Shown: piece by piece, positions 44,646 to 47,086 of the stretch
Layout of the letters: every line of letters starts with the position of its first letter
Position numbering within the stretch: position 1 is the stretch's first letter
Source: an uncultured Prevotellaceae bacterium
GTDB taxonomy: Bacteria; Bacteroidota; Bacteroidia; Bacteroidales; Bacteroidaceae
DNA: 47,086 nucleotides
NCBI GenBank assembly: GCA_947166655.1
Contig: CAMVFC010000007.1
Span: forward strand, 1 to 47,086
Direction of reading: 5' to 3'
Made by a program: the position numbers and the translations under genes
The notes under the pieces: generated by a model
What the model was told of the DNA's origin: nothing
What the model saw: only the letters and a program-made list of their open reading frames with translations
The model's database searches: none

Positions 44646-46265
44646 TTAGAAGTTTGCGATAATCTGGTCGAGGGTCACGGCGGGGTCGCTGACACCGAAG
44701 CCTTCCTTCTTCAGCTTCTGTTTGCGATGCTGCACGGCCGAGACGGAGATGAGATAGATGGCGGACAGGGCGGTGTTCGAGAGCTTCAGCCGCGCCAGCA
44801 TGCAGAGACGGATGTCGTCCTCACTGAACTCAGGATGTTCGCTGCGCAGACGGCTGACGAAACCGCCATCGGCGGTGTCGAGCGTCACCTCTATCTCGCG
44901 CCAGTTGCGGGCGTTGATGACGGTGCGTTTGCCTGCCGTAGGCTCCAGCATGTCGAGGATTTCGCTCTTGTCGAGGATGTGTCCGCGAAGCATCGCAATC
45001 ATCGTGTCTTTCTGCCGCAGACGCTCGGCCAACTGCTCTGCCTCGCGTCGGTGGGCGGCCTGTTCAGCGTCGTGCCGGCGACGCACGCCGGCCCGCCAAT
45101 TGCGGAAAACGAATAGGAGGACGGCCACGGCCAGCACGAGGATAACGATGACCGTCGTCATCAGCCGCCGCTGTAGCACGGCAGACTTTCGGACGTAGCC
45201 CGGTGCCAAGTAGGTGTCGCGGTTGACGGCGAAATCCTGCTCCGCCCGCTCCCTGTCACTCTCAAACGACGTACAGCCGTGCTTCGTCTCGTCAGCCTCG
45301 TGCTGCTGCTGGTTTTCTTCATACATGCCGACGGGCACGCTGATTTCTCCGGCAGCAGAAACTTTATCAATCCTCATGGTACACATATAGGAGAAATCGG
45401 CGTGAGGCAGCGCCCAAAGGGAATCCAGACACTGATAGACGGAGTCATTGACCGCGGGCGACGGAGGCTCGTTGCGATGACGGGCTGCGAGGGCGGTGAT
45501 GCGGGTCAGCGAGCCGAAGTGGTGCAGGTCGAAAGGCGCACAATGGAGCACCGAGAAACCATAGTCGTTGAGCAACGTCAGCAGTCGGTGCGGCTGGTCG
45601 GGCGACTGACGGTAATGCTCCAGTGCTCGGCGCAGAAACAACTGGGATTGTACGGCACTGGTATGATTCATTTGAACGACAAACTTGCTGTAGGCACGGT
45701 AGGCCAAGGCGTGGTCGCCAGTGGCCTCAGCACAATGGATGGCCAGATGGAAGACTCGGTTCGTCTGTGAGAACTGGGCCTTCTCCCGATAGTAGCGACT
45801 GAGCACAAAGCAGATGCGACCGAAGCGCCGCAGGGCATCCCTGTCGTCAATAGTGCCGCCGAGACTTGCATTTTCATAATATCGGTACACGCGCAGGAGG
45901 GTGCTGTCGTCGGGAGCGGCATGGCCGTCCGCTTCCTCTTTGACAATGTCACGCTTGAACGACCACGTCCATTCGTCTGCCGAGAGGCAGGAGGCCGTGT
46001 CGGCATGGCTCAGGTACCAACGTTCTTCATTCACCAGCACCCGCATAAGGTCGAAGAGCATCTGTGAGCTTTCCGTCAGCCGCGTCGTATCGACCTGTTC
46101 CAACAGCCGCGCTGCGCTGTCCGCATCCATGAACACCATATCTTCTGCCGCACGAAGCAGCCGATTCTGCGGCATGTTCCACCAGTTCCATGCAATGCCC
46201 ATCAAGGCCAGCACAACAACGGCAACGACGATTCCAATAGCTTTCCTTTTCATCTTCTTTTTCAT
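44646..46265 (-). CDS. Membrane-anchored TPR/HTH-like regulator
   Basis: From ATG 46265 the protein is 539 residues. There is an N-terminal membrane segment (about 8-27), a long helical region with TPR-like repeats (about 40-330), a second membrane segment (about 372-392; TTVIVILVLAVAVLLFVF), a coiled coil (RHDAEQAAHRREAEQLAERL) and a C-terminal domain of about 70 residues (FSEDDIRLCMLARLKLSNTALSAIYLISVSAVQHRKQKL) that resembles LuxR-like HTH DNA-binding domains in Bacteroidota sensors. It may sense the envelope state and control the adjacent barrel genes; this is inference. The longer start at 46304 lies upstream of the promoter. Confidence 0.7.
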   Translation of the reverse strand: MKKKMKRKAIGIVVAVVVLALMGIAWNWWNMPQNRLLRAAEDMVFMDADSAARLLEQVDTTRLTESSQMLFDLMRVLVNEERWYLSHADTASCLSADEWTWSFKRDIVKEEADGHAAPDDSTLLRVYRYYENASLGGTIDDRDALRRFGRICFVLSRYYREKAQFSQTNRVFHLAIHCAEATGDHALAYRAYSKFVVQMNHTSAVQSQLFLRRALEHYRQSPDQPHRLLTLLNDYGFSVLHCAPFDLHHFGSLTRITALAARHRNEPPSPAVNDSVYQCLDSLWALPHADFSYMCTMRIDKVSAAGEISVPVGMYEENQQQHEADETKHGCTSFESDRERAEQDFAVNRDTYLAPGYVRKSAVLQRRLMTTVIVILVLAVAVLLFVFRNWRAGVRRRHDAEQAAHRREAEQLAERLRQKDTMIAMLRGHILDKSEILDMLEPTAGKRTVINARNWREIEVTLDTADGGFVSRLRSEHPEFSEDDIRLCMLARLKLSNTALSAIYLISVSAVQHRKQKLKKEGFGVSDPAVTLDQIIANF

Positions 46266-46275
46266 TTTGACGCTG

Positions 46276-46306
46276 CAAAGGTACAGCAATTTTGCGACCT
46301 TCACAA
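46276..46306 (-). promoter_or_regulatory. Promoter of the regulator gene
   Basis: On the minus strand TACCTTTG (46283-46276) is preceded after 19 bases by TTGT (46306-46303). Only ten bases separate it from the ATG at 46265, again a very short leader. Confidence 0.6.
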
Positions 46307-46368
46307 GGGGAAAGGGTGGAAATCGCCATTCCGTCCCTTTCTCGCTGATATAGAATCACTTGCAGCTT

Positions 46369-46408
46369 CATTTTCCACCCCTTTTCCATCTGCTGCGGTG
46401 GAAAAATG
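46369..46408. repeat. Inverted repeat between the barrel gene and the regulator
   Basis: CATTTTCCACC (46369-46379) pairs with GGTGGAAAAATG (46397-46408), with one unpaired base. It starts just after the stop of the upstream barrel gene. There is no T-run beyond the stem on the minus side, so a terminator role is uncertain. Confidence 0.5.
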
Positions 46409-46410
46409 TC

Positions 46411-47086
46411 TTATAATTTAAATGTCACCCTGAACATTGCGGTGCGTCCGCAAAGGGCGTAGTCGTAGGTGTAGGTGTTGATGCCGTCGAAGACGGTGTA
46501 GGCGTAGCTGCGCTGGTTCAGAAGGTTGGTGAGCTCCAGACGGAGGACGCACTGGCGGAATTTGTACTGCGCGGAGGCGTTGAAGAGCGACATGCGCTTG
46601 TATTGGTCGGTGGTAATCTGGCGGCGCACATGGTCATAGTCCAAGGAGAGGTCGAGGGTGGCGATGGGGAACACATGGACGGCTCCGCTGTGGGTGAGGG
46701 AGGTCGTGGTATTGCTCTCTTCGGCGTAGCGGGAGCGTGACCAACTGTAGCGGATGTCGTAGCGCAGTTCGAGCCAGAGGACGGGGGTGACGGCGGCATT
46801 GCCGTGGAGGTTGTAGCTGTTGGAGCGAATCTTGATGATGTTAGCCCCCTCCTGACCTCCCCCCGTAGGGGAGGAAATCGCCTGCTCGCTGTTGCCGAAA
46901 CCATACGAGGCATCTGCGCCGAGTTTGGCGAAGAGCGAGGGGAAGTTTTTCGTGCTGCTGACAGAGAAGTTGGTGGAGCGGCTGCGGGTGTCGCGTTGCA
47001 GGGCACTGCTGCTGACATCGATGCCGCTGACGCTCTGCGAGTAGAGCGTGTTGCGCTTGCCCTCGCTGTGGCTAGCGGCGAGGCTC
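46411..47086 (-). CDS. Partial outer-membrane beta-barrel protein (C-terminal part)
   Basis: The frame stays open from the stop at 46411 to the window edge, about 224 residues, so the gene is cut by the window and not broken. It reads as the end of an outer-membrane barrel: alternating aromatic strands (LRYDIRYSWSRSRY, LDLSLDYDHVRRQ), LELTNLLNQRSYAYTVFDG, and a terminal Phe-Lys-Leu. It is probably a relative of the 953-residue barrel on the other side of the regulator. A palindrome at 46856-46874 encodes ISSPTGGGQEGAN in one loop. Confidence 0.8.
   Translation of the reverse strand, partial: SLAASHSEGKRNTLYSQSVSGIDVSSSALQRDTRSRSTNFSVSSTKNFPSLFAKLGADASYGFGNSEQAISSPTGGGQEGANIIKIRSNSYNLHGNAAVTPVLWLELRYDIRYSWSRSRYAEESNTTTSLTHSGAVHVFPIATLDLSLDYDHVRRQITTDQYKRMSLFNASAQYKFRQCVLRLELTNLLNQRSYAYTVFDGINTYTYDYALCGRTAMFRVTFKL
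46856..46874. repeat. In-frame palindrome in the partial barrel gene
   Basis: CCTCCCC (46856-46862) pairs with GGGGAGG (46868-46874) around CCGTA. The reading frame passes through without a stop and yields a Ser/Pro/Gly-rich loop, as in the palindromes at 43117-43176. Confidence 0.65.

Noticed and set aside
46411..46674. Short stand-alone 87-residue gene or broken pseudogene at the right end
   Set aside because: Manual translation shows the frame is open without a stop to the window edge, so it is the end of a larger barrel gene.

Overview
The window reads as a chromosomal segment of a Bacteroidota bacterium, most likely a Prevotella/Segatella-type member of Prevotellaceae. The evidence is the fused lpxC/fabZ gene, a short primary sigma factor without region 1.1, many promoters of the Bacteroidota type (TTTG or TTGG, 19-20 bp, TAnnTTTG), DUF4105 and DUF4842-like proteins, outer-membrane barrels with a carboxypeptidase-like N-domain, and a typical seven-gene rseC-rnfBCDGEA operon. 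Genus is inference. Most of it is housekeeping DNA with a few accessory patches.

Layout. 1-3550: prfA, pyrF and an HD phosphohydrolase. 3603-14791: lipid A and wall genes lpxD, lpxC/fabZ, then (after an accessory insert) lpxA, miaA and a class A penicillin-binding protein. The insert (6010-10564) holds a nested hairpin, an Ig-like/LRR surface protein, a PD-(D/E)XK (Rpn-type) nuclease and a GC-rich 21-bp tandem array. 14896-15078: a strong terminator followed by what looks like an unannotated small RNA with its own promoter and terminator. 15091-21915 (minus strand): a PfkB sugar kinase and the Rnf complex with its RseC-like partner. 22069-23925: a small acidic protein, a YihY-type membrane protein and RNase P RNA. 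24281-28884: htrA, the primary sigma factor, and a tightly overlapping run of a secreted small protein, an HPrK-like kinase, an S26-like peptidase and a PqqD-like protein. 28921-35817 (minus strand): ABC ATPase, SecA, a secreted phosphodiesterase-like enzyme and a DUF4105/Lnb-like membrane protein. 35882-36235: an inverted-repeat-bounded element carrying a second 21-bp array. 36407-40629: a DUF4842-like lipoprotein and HtpG. 40675-47086 (minus strand): a small lipoprotein, a LUD-domain protein, and two outer-membrane barrels around a TPR/transmembrane/HTH-like regulator; the last barrel is cut by the window edge.

The most unusual signals are not classical genes. Two GC-rich 21-bp arrays lie 25 kb apart in opposite orientation, each preceded by a small GTCYCA/TGRGAC hairpin and each starting with nearly the same 22 bases; one sits inside a ~354-bp element with inverted-repeat ends. 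Other signals are the candidate small RNA at ~14987-15078, the nested hairpin at 6261-6394, in-frame palindromes inside outer-membrane barrel genes, and period-7 to period-10 tandem repeats that fill many short gaps between genes of one operon. The protein system most worth following is the rpoD-coupled kinase/peptidase/PqqD module. All calls come from reading the sequence; no database search was run.
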